DNA of 64,000 nt from Niveispirillum lacus (GCF_002251795.1 NZ_NOXU01000032.1:496001-560000); one strand, 5' to 3'; numbered from the stretch's first letter, positions 1-9,683 are shown. Notes: generated by a model from the sequence alone, not told the origin. Numbers and translations: made by a program.

Positions 1-1029
1 CACCCCGGCCAGGCCCGTGCCTACGGTGCCGCGCGGCCCGCAGGCAGCCCCCAAGCCGATGCCGGCCAGAACGGCGGGCGGCAGGCTGATACAGGCATTG
101 TAGACGGACGCGATGGACTGGCTGGCGGGATCGGTGATGGTGCCCAGCAAGGTACTGGGGGCCGCCTGTTCATTGGCCCAGGAGGCATCGCCGGCCAGGA
201 CCAGCTTCACATCCTGGTTCGGGGTGAAGGCCAGCTTACCGCGCAGCGTGCGGACATTCTCATTGCCCTGCCGGTCACCGCCCGGCGGGCGCGAGGTGAT
301 GAAACGGCCCGTGTCCGTGACAAACCGTTCCGCACCGGGAAACGGGATACGCTTTTGATAGCCATCCCGTTCCTTCGACGAGAAGGAGACAGAGGCTGCA
401 AGCTTTTCCGCGACCAGCGGCACATTGATGGTGCCGCGCGCATCCAACCGATGGAAGCTGCCGGTCGTCATTTCCGCCTTGTATTTGAATTCATCGGTCG
501 GGTCGGCAGTGACCACCGACAAGGCACCGCCGATGGTATTGCGCCCGAACAGGGTGCCTTGCGGCCCCTTCAGCACCTCCACCCGCTCAATATCCAGCAG
601 ATCGACGGCGGCGCCCACAGTGCGGGCGAAATAGACGCCGTCAACATACAGGCCAACGCCCGGTTCCATATTGAAGGCAAAGTCGTTCTGCCCGATGCCG
701 CGCACGAAGGCCGAAACGATGGTGGAGGAACCCGCGAAGGGCGAGGCCTGATCGATCTGGATATTGGGGGCGAAGTCGGTGACCTGGGTGACATTGGTCA
801 GGCCCTTGGCCTCCAACGCATCGGCACTCAGCGCCGTGATGGCGATGGGCACTTCTTGAAGATTTTCGGCCCGCTTCTGGGCCGTCACGATAATCTCTTC
901 CAGCGTGGCGACACCGGCATTATCCTGTGCCTGCGCGGCACCTGCCAGCCCCAGAAACGATACGGTAAACGGCAAAGCGGAAACGCATGCCTTTAACAGC
1001 GCGGAAACCGCGCGCTTGCTGCCCTTCAT
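1..1029 (-). CDS. TonB-dependent receptor, N-terminal part (cut by window edge)
   Basis: The gene starts at an ATG at 1029 behind a GGGAGG ribosome site and stays open to base 1, giving 343 residues. The product begins with a signal peptide ending near AGAAQA, followed by a TonB-box-like segment (LEEIIVTAQKRAENLQEVP). A plug domain follows, with the typical FVRGIGQNDF, DGVYFART and VEVLKGPQGTLFGRNTIGG motifs; the last is the plug end seen in most TonB receptors. The beta-barrel begins after about residue 185 and continues outside the window. Such proteins import large or scarce substrates across the outer membrane using ExbBD-TonB. The substrate cannot be told from this part. The AraC-type gene just upstream on the same strand is the likely regulator. 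Start and family are secure; specificity is unknown. Confidence 0.93.
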   Translation of the reverse strand, partial: MKGSKRAVSALLKACVSALPFTVSFLGLAGAAQAQDNAGVATLEEIIVTAQKRAENLQEVPIAITALSADALEAKGLTNVTQVTDFAPNIQIDQASPFAGSSTIVSAFVRGIGQNDFAFNMEPGVGLYVDGVYFARTVGAAVDLLDIERVEVLKGPQGTLFGRNTIGGALSVVTADPTDEFKYKAEMTTGSFHRLDARGTINVPLVAEKLAASVSFSSKERDGYQKRIPFPGAERFVTDTGRFITSRPPGGDRQGNENVRTLRGKLAFTPNQDVKLVLAGDASWANEQAAPSTLLGTITDPASQSIASVYNACISLPPAVLAGIGLGAACGPRGTVGTGLAGV

Positions 1030-1167
1030 GATGTACCTCCCAGTACGAGGCGCCATTGTTATTGGCGTTAATTGTACTGTGATATAATCATTTTCCAGGC
1101 AGGACTGCTTGACCGGGGCGGCAGGGAAACTTGGTCAGAACGGCAATCACACCAGCGGCATGAAATC

Positions 1168-1182
1168 TTGACCTTTGGTCAA
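1168..1182. promoter_or_regulatory. Perfect palindrome TTGACC-TTT-GGTCAA
   Basis: An exact inverted repeat with 6-bp arms lies about 140 bp upstream of the TonB receptor start. It shares the GGTCA/TGACC core with the longer palindrome at 1271-1289. It may be a regulator half-site pair for the receptor promoter; the cognate regulator is unknown. Confidence 0.45.
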
Positions 1183-1270
1183 ACGTTCCTGCTCCTCAAT
1201 CGCCGGCGCCAGCATCCGCTGGCTCGGGCACGCCGCCTGTGCGGCGCGGCGGCGGTCGCCGCCGTACCAG

Positions 1271-1289
1271 CGGTCATAAGTTATGACCG
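1271..1289. promoter_or_regulatory. Perfect 19-bp palindrome between AraC gene and TonB receptor gene
   Basis: CGGTCATAAGTTATGACCG has exact 9-bp arms around one central base. It sits just past the stop codon of the AraC-type gene (1296) and upstream of the TonB receptor. There is no T-tract, so an operator is more likely than a terminator. AraC proteins usually bind direct repeats, so another dimeric regulator could be involved. Confidence 0.5.
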
Positions 1290-1295
1290 TTGGTA

Positions 1296-2258
1296 TCAGA
1301 CCACCGAAAACGGGTCCTGCCGGTAATCGCGGGGTGTGCGGCCGAACCGGGCCTTGAAGGCGCGGGAGAAATGGCTGGCATCATTGAAGCCGCAGGCAAA
1401 GGCCAGTTCCGTCACGCTGCGCCTGGCATGGCGCGGATCACGAAGCTGCCGCGCGCATTCCTCCAACCGGCGGCGCAGGATATAGGCGGTCAGACCCTCT
1501 CCATCGCCGGCCAGCAGCAGGCGCAGATATCGTGGCGACAGGCCCAGGGCCGCGGCAACGGCGGCGGGGCCCAGTTCCGGGTCGAACAGATGCGCCTCCA
1601 CATGGCGGCGGATGCGGGCACGGTGGCCATCGGCCAATGCCCCTTCCTCTGCCCCGGCGCCGAACTGCATGTGACAGGCCGTGGCAAACAGGTCCAGGAT
1701 GGTGGCACCCAGCCGTTCACCCACCGGCTGTGACAGCTCATCCCCACCATCAGCCTGTTCCCAGACCTCCGTCACCAGGGTCCGGACCATCCGCATGGGG
1801 CCCGCCGCACCCTGCAATCGCCGTCCCAGCAGGCCGTGCGGCGCCACGACCCGCCGGCGCAGTTCAGAGGCCGGAATCCCCAGGATCAGGGTCCGCGATG
1901 TGCCTGACAGGCCCAGATCATAGGGGGCGGCCGCATCGCACAGGACCATATCGCCCGGTTCCAGCCAGCCTTCGCGCCCATCCTGCACCGCATGCATGCG
2001 CCCTTCCAACTGTGTGTGCAGAAAATAAAGATGTTCGCCTGCTGCGGTGACACCATGGCGACGGATGATGCGGGCTGGCGTAGAGGTCGCGTGCGTGATC
2101 GACAGGCCGCCCAATCCGGTACTGCGGAGATGATTATCGAAATCCCCCGGCACATCCGGTTCCACATCCAGATCCGTAAAGACGGAGGACAGGATCTGCT
2201 TCAGATAATCGATCTTAGCGCGCGGCGACGGAAGGCCGCTGGTGGAGAAACGTTGCAT
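1296..2258 (-). CDS. AraC-family transcriptional regulator
   Basis: This is a 320-residue cytoplasmic DNA-binding protein. The N-terminal ~190 residues resemble the AraC-binding-like sensor domain found in FeaR-type regulators, with the cupin-like stretch GWLEPGDMVLCDAAAPYDL at about 98-116. The C-terminal ~100 residues hold a double helix-turn-helix, ending with the AraC signature ELAFACGFNDASHFSRAFKA and the closing GRTPRDYR. The ATG at 2258 follows GGAGA. It is read in the same direction as the downstream TonB receptor, with two palindromes between them, so it probably controls that receptor in response to a small aromatic or sugar-like ligand. The ligand cannot be named from the sequence. 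Confidence 0.88.
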   Translation of the reverse strand: MQRFSTSGLPSPRAKIDYLKQILSSVFTDLDVEPDVPGDFDNHLRSTGLGGLSITHATSTPARIIRRHGVTAAGEHLYFLHTQLEGRMHAVQDGREGWLEPGDMVLCDAAAPYDLGLSGTSRTLILGIPASELRRRVVAPHGLLGRRLQGAAGPMRMVRTLVTEVWEQADGGDELSQPVGERLGATILDLFATACHMQFGAGAEEGALADGHRARIRRHVEAHLFDPELGPAAVAAALGLSPRYLRLLLAGDGEGLTAYILRRRLEECARQLRDPRHARRSVTELAFACGFNDASHFSRAFKARFGRTPRDYRQDPFSVV

Positions 2259-2338
2259 GGGCTCTCCTTGACCAACGGCGCGACTCTAACACAGGGCGCA
2301 ACATTGTTCATCGACGTAATCATCCCGGCCAAAACGCA

Positions 2339-2372
2339 CATCATCCTGGTGCCGACGGGCACCAGGATGATG
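2339..2372 (-). terminator. Terminator of the RND efflux operon
   Basis: A perfect 15-bp stem (arms CATCATCCTGGTGCC and its complement) with a 4-base loop lies 19 bp past the permease stop codon. On the minus strand it is followed by TGCGTTTT, a short T-rich tail. It insulates the efflux operon from the AraC gene. Confidence 0.75.
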
Positions 2373-2390
2373 GCGTTCCACCGGCACTGG

Positions 2391-5300
2391 TCAGCCGGCG
2401 GTGGTCGTCACCACCCGATGGCCAAACCGACCCCGCAGGCGACCTAAACGCCGCTTGCCGTCTTCCACCAGCATCAGCAGTGCCGGCATCAGGAGAAGGA
2501 CCAGAACCGTGGCCGTCCCGATGCCGAACACGAAGGTGATGGCCATCGGCACCAGGAACGCCGCCTGGAACGCTGTCTCGGTCAACAACGGCAGCAGGCC
2601 GAAAATGGTGGTCAACGAGGTCAGCAGCACCTGACGCAGCCTTTCTGCGGCGCCATGCACCACAGCACTGTCCACAGCCTCCCCTTCCTTGATGCGATCA
2701 TCAATGCTGCTGACCACCTGGATACTGTCATTCACCAGCACACCGGCCATGCCCATGATGGCGATGTAAGACCAGATGGTCATATCCGCCCCCATCACCC
2801 AATGGCCGAAGATGGTGCCGGCGATGGAGAAGGGAATGATCATCAGCACCGCGAGCGGCCGGGCAAAACTGCCCATGATCCAGGCCAGCACCAGATAGAT
2901 GGCCCCCAGCGACACCAGCATGCCGATCATGAAATCAGCCCAGAATTCCGCTTCCTGACGTGAACCGTCATTCTGGTCCTGCTTGACGCCATATTTCTCC
3001 ATGATGCCGGGCAGATGGTTCTCTTCGATATCCTTGCGAATCTCACCGCCATTGGCCTTCAGGTGGTCGACCTCAGCAAAGATGGACACGGTGCGCTGGC
3101 CCTTGTTACGCACGATCCGTGACAGGCCCGGCCGTTCGGACAGTTCGACCACATCCGCCAGCGGCACCTGCATGCCCGTGGGCGACCGCAGTTTCAGATT
3201 GGTCAGCAGCGCCTCGGTCTGATCGGCCTCCGGCAACCGGACACGCACCGTCACCTCTTCATCGCCACGGGCAAAGCGCATGGCGATGGCCCCATCCATG
3301 GCGTCACGCAACTGGCGGCCGACATTCTCGGTGGTGAAGCCCAGAGCCTCGCCGCGCGGCGTGACCTTGACCACCAGTTCCGGTTTGCCCGCCGGCAGGT
3401 TGTCACGGGCCCCGCTGACCCCGCCATAGGTCATGATGATCTTCTTCAGTTCCTCTGACGCGGCCTTCAGCACATAGGGGTCATTGTGGACCAGCCGGAA
3501 ACCGAACCCATCGCCGCCGAAACCATCCTGCTCGGTGGAGAAGATCACCTGGTCGATACCGGGCAGCAGCTTGGTCTCCGCCTCCCACTTCTTCATTATG
3601 TCGGGCAGGCGCTGGTCGCGGTCATCGGCAACCGAGAACTCGACATTCATCGAGCCGATATAGTCGCCGACCTGTTCAGGCAGGTTGTCACCGGTGGTCA
3701 CGCCCAGCTTGCCGAACGTCATCTTCACGATCTCACCCCGGGGCAGACCATAAGCGGCTTCCACGCGGTAAAGGGCGGCTTCGGCCTCGTCGATCTGTTT
3801 GGCCACCACTTCACGCGGCGTGCCCGGACTGAACAGCAGGTTCAACTGCGCCTGATTGCCCTCCGGTTGCGGAAAGAAGGCGAACTTCACATGCCCACCC
3901 GCCTGCAACCCGATCGCCAGCGCCATGATGGTCAAGGCCGACGCCACGGTGATGCCGCGATTATGGGTGGCCCAGGCAATGGCCTGTGTGAACGGCCCGT
4001 CGCGGAAGCTGATGAATTTCGCATCGAACGCCACACGCAGCTTTGACGGCGGCGCGTTGCGACCCTTCTCCAGCGCGTGGCGCATGTGGGAGGGCAGCAT
4101 CAAGAAGCAGCCCAACAGTGACGCGATGATCACCGCGATGGAGATGGCGGGCAGCGGCATCACATATTGCCCTGTCGTCCCACTCATCATCAGCATGGGG
4201 CCAAAGGCGGCAACGGTCGTGATGGCGGCCGCCGTGACGGGCCAGAACATCCGCTGGGCGGCGCGCTCCACGGCCTTGGCGGGCTCCAAGCCTCTGTCCA
4301 TCAACGTCTGGCCATGTTCGGCGACCACGATGGCATCGTCACAGATGATGCCCGTCATCATGATCAGGGCGAACAGGCTCATCACATTGATGCTTTGCCC
4401 GATCATGACCATGATGGCAAAGGTGACCAGGAAACTGACCAGGATGTCCACGGCGATCCAGAATGTCACCCAGGGGCGCAGGAACACAACCAGCACCGCC
4501 ATGACCAGCACCATGCCGCCGACAGCATTGTCCATCAGCATGCCGATCCGGTCTTCCAGCGCATCGGAATTGCGGTCATAGCTTTCGACCGTCACACCGG
4601 GCGGCAGCGTGGGGCGCAGCTTTTCCAGATACGCATCCACCCGTTCGGTGATGGCGATCAGATTGCCGTTCTTGGAAGTCTGAAGCGACAGGTTGATGGC
4701 CGGGTGGCCATTGCGGCGGCCCGTGACACCCCGGTCATAGAACGTATCGCTGACCGTTGCCACCTGGCCCAGACTGACGCGTTGCCCCTGTTCATCGGTC
4801 CGCAGGGTCAGTCCGGCAACACCGGCCGCATCATCCTGCCGCCCCATTGAACGCATCTGCTTCTCGATCGTGCCGGACAAGGTACCCGATGGCACATCGG
4901 CCGACGCCTGGGCCAGACGTTGGGCAACTGTGCCCAGCGTCGTATCCAGGCGCTGCAGCTCCGCCGCCGGCACCTCGACCCAGATCTCAGCGGCACGCAG
5001 ACCGGTCATGTAAACACGGTCCACGCCCTGCGCCGTCACCCCGTCACGCACCTGTTTGGCCAATGCACGCAAGGCAGGTTCCGGCAGCGGACCGGAGATG
5101 GCCAGTTCCATCAGCTCGTCCGTGATGGTGAAACGGTTGATGACGGGACGTTCGGCGCTCTGCGGCAGGGTGGTGATGTTATTGATGGCACTTTCGACTT
5201 CCGACAGGGCCTTGGCCATGTCGGTGCCATGCTTGAAATTGATGAACAGTTCGCCGATGCCTTCACGCGACCGGCCCGTTACCTGATCAACGCCCTCCAG

Positions 5301-5528
5301 GAAACGCACTTCACGTTCCATGGCCTCGATGATGGAACGGTCAATATCGTCGGCGGATGCACCCTGCCAGACGGTCCCGACATAGATACCCGGCACGTCA
5401 AAGTCCGGTTCCATCTGTCGTTCGAGTTTGGCCAGCGCCCAGAAGCCGGCGATCATCATCATGATCATCAGAATATTGGCCGCCACCTTGTGGCGGATAA
5501 AGGTGCGGATCAAGCCGGCGCTGCTCAT
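2391..5528 (-). CDS. RND-family efflux permease (AcrB/HAE-1-like)
   Basis: This 1045-residue inner-membrane proton/drug antiporter has the usual RND length. It shows the N-terminal transmembrane helix, a first periplasmic porter domain, a helix cluster carrying the paired acidic residues of helix 4 (TGIICDDAIVVAEHG), a second porter domain after about residue 550, and a terminal helix cluster with MGMAGVLVNDSIQVVSSID. The gene overlaps the upstream adaptor gene by 4 nt, so the two are translationally coupled. No TolC-type outer-membrane factor is encoded nearby, so the pump probably shares one from elsewhere. Substrates cannot be predicted; the divergent sequence places it outside the well-studied AcrB/MexB core. 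Confidence 0.93.
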   Translation of the reverse strand: MSSAGLIRTFIRHKVAANILMIMMMIAGFWALAKLERQMEPDFDVPGIYVGTVWQGASADDIDRSIIEAMEREVRFLEGVDQVTGRSREGIGELFINFKHGTDMAKALSEVESAINNITTLPQSAERPVINRFTITDELMELAISGPLPEPALRALAKQVRDGVTAQGVDRVYMTGLRAAEIWVEVPAAELQRLDTTLGTVAQRLAQASADVPSGTLSGTIEKQMRSMGRQDDAAGVAGLTLRTDEQGQRVSLGQVATVSDTFYDRGVTGRRNGHPAINLSLQTSKNGNLIAITERVDAYLEKLRPTLPPGVTVESYDRNSDALEDRIGMLMDNAVGGMVLVMAVLVVFLRPWVTFWIAVDILVSFLVTFAIMVMIGQSINVMSLFALIMMTGIICDDAIVVAEHGQTLMDRGLEPAKAVERAAQRMFWPVTAAAITTVAAFGPMLMMSGTTGQYVMPLPAISIAVIIASLLGCFLMLPSHMRHALEKGRNAPPSKLRVAFDAKFISFRDGPFTQAIAWATHNRGITVASALTIMALAIGLQAGGHVKFAFFPQPEGNQAQLNLLFSPGTPREVVAKQIDEAEAALYRVEAAYGLPRGEIVKMTFGKLGVTTGDNLPEQVGDYIGSMNVEFSVADDRDQRLPDIMKKWEAETKLLPGIDQVIFSTEQDGFGGDGFGFRLVHNDPYVLKAASEELKKIIMTYGGVSGARDNLPAGKPELVVKVTPRGEALGFTTENVGRQLRDAMDGAIAMRFARGDEEVTVRVRLPEADQTEALLTNLKLRSPTGMQVPLADVVELSERPGLSRIVRNKGQRTVSIFAEVDHLKANGGEIRKDIEENHLPGIMEKYGVKQDQNDGSRQEAEFWADFMIGMLVSLGAIYLVLAWIMGSFARPLAVLMIIPFSIAGTIFGHWVMGADMTIWSYIAIMGMAGVLVNDSIQVVSSIDDRIKEGEAVDSAVVHGAAERLRQVLLTSLTTIFGLLPLLTETAFQAAFLVPMAITFVFGIGTATVLVLLLMPALLMLVEDGKRRLGRLRGRFGHRVVTTTAG

Positions 5529-6970
5529 TCGCTCTTCTCCCCGGCCCCGGCCTTGTCCTGAGTGTCCTTGTCCTGGGTTTCCTTGGGTGGATTGGTGGCG
5601 ACCTGAGCGCCGGTGGCCGACGCCTCCCGAACCGCCACTTTCAGGCCGGGGCCGATCTCCTGGAACCGGGTGGTGACCACCTTGGCACCATCGTTGAGCC
5701 CTTTATCGACGAACACCGCATCACTGGTACGGGCCACGACATGTACGGTCGCGCTTTCCAGCCGCCCGTCGGCAGTGGCGACATAGACGGTGTTATTGCC
5801 ATGCACTGCCGTGACGGGCAGACGATGGACCGCAACATAGGCACGGTCGGGCAACGCCACCTCTACAAAGGCGCCGGGGCGCAACGGCTGGTCCAGGCTT
5901 TGGGGTTCCAGTCGTACAAAAATGGTGACGCCACCGGTGGCGGTATCAATCCGGTCAATCACCCGTTCCACCGTCGCCGGATAGGTCAGGCGCTGTTCCC
6001 CCAGCTTCCAGGTCACCTCGGCCCGGCGACCCACCACACCTTCCCCATCCGCCGCCAGTCGGCCATAGGCTTCGGTCGACAGGGTGACACGGGCCTCCAG
6101 CCCCTCTGCTCCGGACAGCACAGCCACCCGATCGCCCGGCGACACACGCATGCCCACCTCGGCCTTGGTCTGGCCAACAAAGGCATCGAAGGGCGCTGTC
6201 AGTTTCGTACGCGCCAGATCGGTTTCCGCCCGGTCCAAGGCCGCCTTCAGCCGGTCGATGCTGGCTTCCTGCTGACGCACGCGCGCAGCCCCGGCCTGCG
6301 CCCCATTTTCCATGGCGGCCAGGGTCTGGCGTTCGGCCGCCAGGGCGCCCTGCGCCTGTTCCAGACGCGCGATGGAGATGGTGCCCTTTTCAAACAGGGC
6401 CTGGGCGCGTTCCTGCTCCCGCTCCTTGAGGCCCAATTGCTGTCGGGCCAATTCAGCCCGCGCCTTTTCCGCGGCGGCGGTGGCGCGCAACTCATCCAGA
6501 CGGGCTTTCGCTTCGGCCAATTGTGCCCGCGTCTCCCGCACAGTCAGCTCATAATCCCAGGGGTCGATCTCCAACAGGGTTTCCCCGGCCTTGACCAGAC
6601 CGCCGTCGCGCAGGGCCGGCGACACCGACCGGACGGTGCCGGCCACCAGGGGCCGTAGTTCCGCCGACCGACCGGCGACCAGGGTCCCCATCAGGCTCAT
6701 GTCCGGGCGGTGATCGGCGCGGGCCACTGTGACCGCATCGACGGACCAGACCCGTTCCGGCCGGTCTTCCCGTGCCACTTCCGGCTTGCTGGCCACCATC
6801 AGGGTGAAGCCGCTGACGCCCAGCAGCAACACACCGCCAATAGCCACAACCCGCTTCGACCGCGGGCTCAAGGACGCCCATTGAGGCCGGCGCAGCCGGT
6901 CCCCCCACCCCCGCAACGCCCAATGGCGTCCGGACTGCATCACGGCATCCTTTTCCATACCAACCCCCAT
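5525..6970 (-). CDS. RND efflux periplasmic adaptor subunit (membrane fusion protein)
   Basis: This protein of up to 481 residues links the RND permease to an outer-membrane channel. After a basic cytoplasmic stretch there is one membrane anchor (VVAIGGVLLLGVSGFTLMVA, about 45-64). A split lipoyl domain follows (PLVAGTVRSVSP and LTAPFDAFVG), flanking a long alpha-helical hairpin rich in Ala, Arg and Glu at about 145-260. The beta-barrel and membrane-proximal domains come next, and the tail is Lys/Asp/Glu-rich. A second ATG at 6958, just behind GGGGGTTGGT, is an equally good start and would shorten the product by four residues. It overlaps the permease gene by 4 nt. Confidence 0.92.
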   Translation of the reverse strand: MGVGMEKDAVMQSGRHWALRGWGDRLRRPQWASLSPRSKRVVAIGGVLLLGVSGFTLMVASKPEVAREDRPERVWSVDAVTVARADHRPDMSLMGTLVAGRSAELRPLVAGTVRSVSPALRDGGLVKAGETLLEIDPWDYELTVRETRAQLAEAKARLDELRATAAAEKARAELARQQLGLKEREQERAQALFEKGTISIARLEQAQGALAAERQTLAAMENGAQAGAARVRQQEASIDRLKAALDRAETDLARTKLTAPFDAFVGQTKAEVGMRVSPGDRVAVLSGAEGLEARVTLSTEAYGRLAADGEGVVGRRAEVTWKLGEQRLTYPATVERVIDRIDTATGGVTIFVRLEPQSLDQPLRPGAFVEVALPDRAYVAVHRLPVTAVHGNNTVYVATADGRLESATVHVVARTSDAVFVDKGLNDGAKVVTTRFQEIGPGLKVAVREASATGAQVATNPPKETQDKDTQDKAGAGEKSE

Positions 6971-7167
6971 ATGCCCTGGCTTTCGCCTTCAACGGTTGGG
7001 CCGGTCCGCCGCTTCCCCGGTACGAACCGCCCCGTTGGGCACTGTTGATTGCAGACACCGTGCCAAAGGGGGAAATGGCGGAAATGCGGGGTCGGTCGCC
7101 TGAGCCACGCCAAAGTCGATGGCTGGCACCACCACATTTTCGCCTGATCGGCAACTGGTGGTGATTC

Positions 7168-8376
7168 TCACCGCCACTCGGGGCGGGCGACGACGGCCTT
7201 GAAAAAGGCCAGTGTTTCATCCTCAAGAGGCTTTACCCAGGCGGTGGGCCAGTGGGACAGTTTCACAATCACAGTCTGGCTGGCCGGATCAATCCAGATA
7301 AACTGACCATGGACACCTTTGGCCATGTAGGCGTCGCTGTCGGGCAAGGTCCACCATTGATACTGGTATCCCTGCACCCGGTCGGCGGCGGCCGGTTCCG
7401 TTCCCTGCGGCAGGGTCGATGCCGCTACCCACGACGCAGGCACCACCTGACGGCCATTGGCCCGGCCATTGTTCAACATCATCAGTCCCAGACGGCCATA
7501 GTCGCGCAGGCGGGCGTTGAAGCCGGCCCCGGCCCACGCACGGCCCACCCCCGGCGGTCCATCCATCAGCCAATATCCCGGCGCCTCCATGCCCGCTGGT
7601 TGCCACAGCCTTTCGGCCATATAATCGGCCAGCGGCTGTTTGACGGCGCGTTCCAGGACCCAGCCCAGGACACCGGTCTCCAGCGTGGAATAATTAAAGA
7701 AATCACCGGGCGGATGCGCCCGTTCGATAGACAAGGCCAAATCGGTAAATCGCTGCCGCCCGGTGACCAGACTGTTTTCGTAGAGTTCCTCCATCTGGCT
7801 CTTCTGTCCGAAACCATAGGTCTCACGGAACCCGACGCCTGACCGCATCAGCAGCGCCTGTCGGATGGTCACCCCCTCATAGGCGCCACCGGCCAGTTCC
7901 GGTACATAGCGGGTAACCGGGTCATCCACTCCGCCGATAAGCCCATCGGCGATGGCCTGCCCGATCAGCACCGAAATAATTGATTTTGCTATCGAGAATG
8001 AGATGAACCGGCTCTCCGGCCCGCTCTTGTTGCGGTAAATCTCATGCACGATGCGCCCGTCCCGGATGACCAGTAAGGCATTGGTGCGTGTACGTTCCAG
8101 GAAATCAGCGGTCGTCCGCTGCTGTCCGTCGACCCTGTACAGAATGTCAAGCGCCTGGATCTGTTCGGGCAAACGCCATACCCGCTGGCCAGACGACACC
8201 GGAACAGTGTCGAAAATCTCGTCCATATGGCGGAAGGTCAGGCTGTTCAGCTTCTCCCCATACAGCGCGCGCCGCGCTTCCTGCTGACTGGGTGTCACCT
8301 GCGCCAGGACCGGAGGGACGAGCAACCCCAGCGCCAGAAGCAAGGCGGTGATGGGGCGGGTCCTGCGGCGGGACAT
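7168..8376 (-). CDS. Serine hydrolase, class C beta-lactamase/penicillin-binding fold
   Basis: The product is an exported protein of about 402 residues. The ATG at 8376 is preferred over the one at 8418 because GGGAGA precedes it and a clean signal peptide follows (basic SRRRTRP, a Leu-rich core, then PPVLAQ). The active-site S-x-x-K appears in SFSIAKSI and the second motif as Y-S-T in FNYSTLETG. A KTG-like triad is replaced by a KGVHGQ segment near the C-terminus. Family members act as beta-lactamases, esterases, peptidases or transesterases, so the substrate is open. It follows the TPR gene by 38 bp and precedes the efflux genes by about 200 bp, so it may share their transcript. Confidence 0.87.
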   Translation of the reverse strand: MSRRRTRPITALLLALGLLVPPVLAQVTPSQQEARRALYGEKLNSLTFRHMDEIFDTVPVSSGQRVWRLPEQIQALDILYRVDGQQRTTADFLERTRTNALLVIRDGRIVHEIYRNKSGPESRFISFSIAKSIISVLIGQAIADGLIGGVDDPVTRYVPELAGGAYEGVTIRQALLMRSGVGFRETYGFGQKSQMEELYENSLVTGRQRFTDLALSIERAHPPGDFFNYSTLETGVLGWVLERAVKQPLADYMAERLWQPAGMEAPGYWLMDGPPGVGRAWAGAGFNARLRDYGRLGLMMLNNGRANGRQVVPASWVAASTLPQGTEPAAADRVQGYQYQWWTLPDSDAYMAKGVHGQFIWIDPASQTVIVKLSHWPTAWVKPLEDETLAFFKAVVARPEWR

Positions 8377-8414
8377 CACTTTCTCCCGAAAATAGGGGCG
8401 ACCGGTGGCGGCTG

Positions 8415-9683
8415 TCACCGGCCGCCCTTGTGCAGCAGGGCCCAGACCTGGCCCATACGCGCCTCATCGCTGCCCGCCGGCAGGCCCGCCAGGGTCTGGG
8501 CCGCCGCCTGACTTTGCCCCGCGCGATATTGCAGCATGGCCAAACGCAGACGGACGGCGGCTGGCGACATCAGCTTGCCCTTCAACGCCTGTTGCAGCAG
8601 GGCAATCCCCTGATCCACCTGTCCCAGAGAGGCGCGGATCATGCCCAGCTTGGCGATGGCATTGGCATCCTTGCCAGCCAGAACCTGACGCTGCCGTTCG
8701 TCCAACTCCTGCCGCTGGGTCTGCAACTGCCGGGCGGCATAGTCGCGCAGACGCTGTTGGCGTTCCAGCTTGGGGCCGGGCTTCCCCAGAATGCCCAGCG
8801 CCCAGCCCTTGGCCAGCACCGCCTCGGCCTCGGCTGGCAACTCCTCGACCATGGCGCGTTGCGCCATCTCGGTATAGCTGTCGGGATTTTCATAGGCACC
8901 GGCGGCGAGGCGCAACCGCGCCCAGTCCAGATCCAGCCGGTCGGGGATGGGCTTCTCCCGCTGCATGGCGTCGAACAGGCGCAACCAGGTCAGCTTGCTG
9001 TTATCGCCATTCTGGATCTGCTCGCGCAGGGTCTTGATATAGCCAGCACTGTTGCCGCTGTCGAATTCCGATGCCGCCAGAAGCTGGAGAATATCCTGCG
9101 ACGGGGCGCGGCCGGCCTTACGCTGATCCTCGACCAGGGCCTTGGCCAGCTTGGCAGCCGGCTGCGGCTGTTTGCTGCGGTAATAGGCTTCAGCCACCAT
9201 CTGGCGGAACGCATCGCTGCGCCGGCCGGCCGCCATGGCCTTTTCCCCAAAATCGGCGGATTTGGCATAATCGCCGGCCCGGTACCAAAGCTGGGACAGG
9301 GTTTCCAACGCGCCGCCCTGATCTTCCGCCGACATCGGCACCAGGGTCAATGCCGCCTCGAACGCATTGGCCGCCAGATCGAAGCGCGACTGCGCTTTGT
9401 AAATGGCGGCCCGCGTCAGTTCGATGGCCCATTTTTCCGAGGCTGTGGCCGTGGTGACGGCGCGGGCCTTTTCAATCTCCACCAGCGCCTGATCATACCG
9501 TTTGGCCGCAAGGGCCGCCTTCGCTGCCTGCAACGGTACACCGACAGCGGGGCTCACCGTGATTTCAGGGCCCGCCGCACGCGCCGGTGGCGCCATCAGC
9601 ACCGGCGACCCGATCAATGCAGCCGCCAGGACGGCCAGCGGCAGCAGGCGGCGGCATGGGGAAAGGGTACTGGCCTTCAACAT
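8415..9683 (-). CDS. Exported tetratricopeptide-repeat protein
   Basis: The product has 422 residues and starts at an ATG directly behind GGAGG. A signal peptide ends near APPARAAG. The rest is almost wholly alpha-helical with TPR-like units, for example the helices around AKRYDQALVEIEKA, SRFDLAANAFEAALTL and GDYAKSADFGEKAMAA. A further repeat group lies near the C-terminus (GQVDQGIALLQQALKG). TPR proteins are scaffolds in the periplasm or envelope, and no catalytic motif is visible. It lies upstream of the serine hydrolase on the same strand, which hints at a shared envelope role. The specific function is unknown. Confidence 0.83.
   Translation of the reverse strand: MLKASTLSPCRRLLPLAVLAAALIGSPVLMAPPARAAGPEITVSPAVGVPLQAAKAALAAKRYDQALVEIEKARAVTTATASEKWAIELTRAAIYKAQSRFDLAANAFEAALTLVPMSAEDQGGALETLSQLWYRAGDYAKSADFGEKAMAAGRRSDAFRQMVAEAYYRSKQPQPAAKLAKALVEDQRKAGRAPSQDILQLLAASEFDSGNSAGYIKTLREQIQNGDNSKLTWLRLFDAMQREKPIPDRLDLDWARLRLAAGAYENPDSYTEMAQRAMVEELPAEAEAVLAKGWALGILGKPGPKLERQQRLRDYAARQLQTQRQELDERQRQVLAGKDANAIAKLGMIRASLGQVDQGIALLQQALKGKLMSPAAVRLRLAMLQYRAGQSQAAAQTLAGLPAGSDEARMGQVWALLHKGGR

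Noticed and set aside
7120-7160. Inverted CACCAC/GTGGTG segments upstream of the adaptor gene
   Set aside because: The arms are short and low in complexity with a long loop, so neither terminator nor operator is supported.
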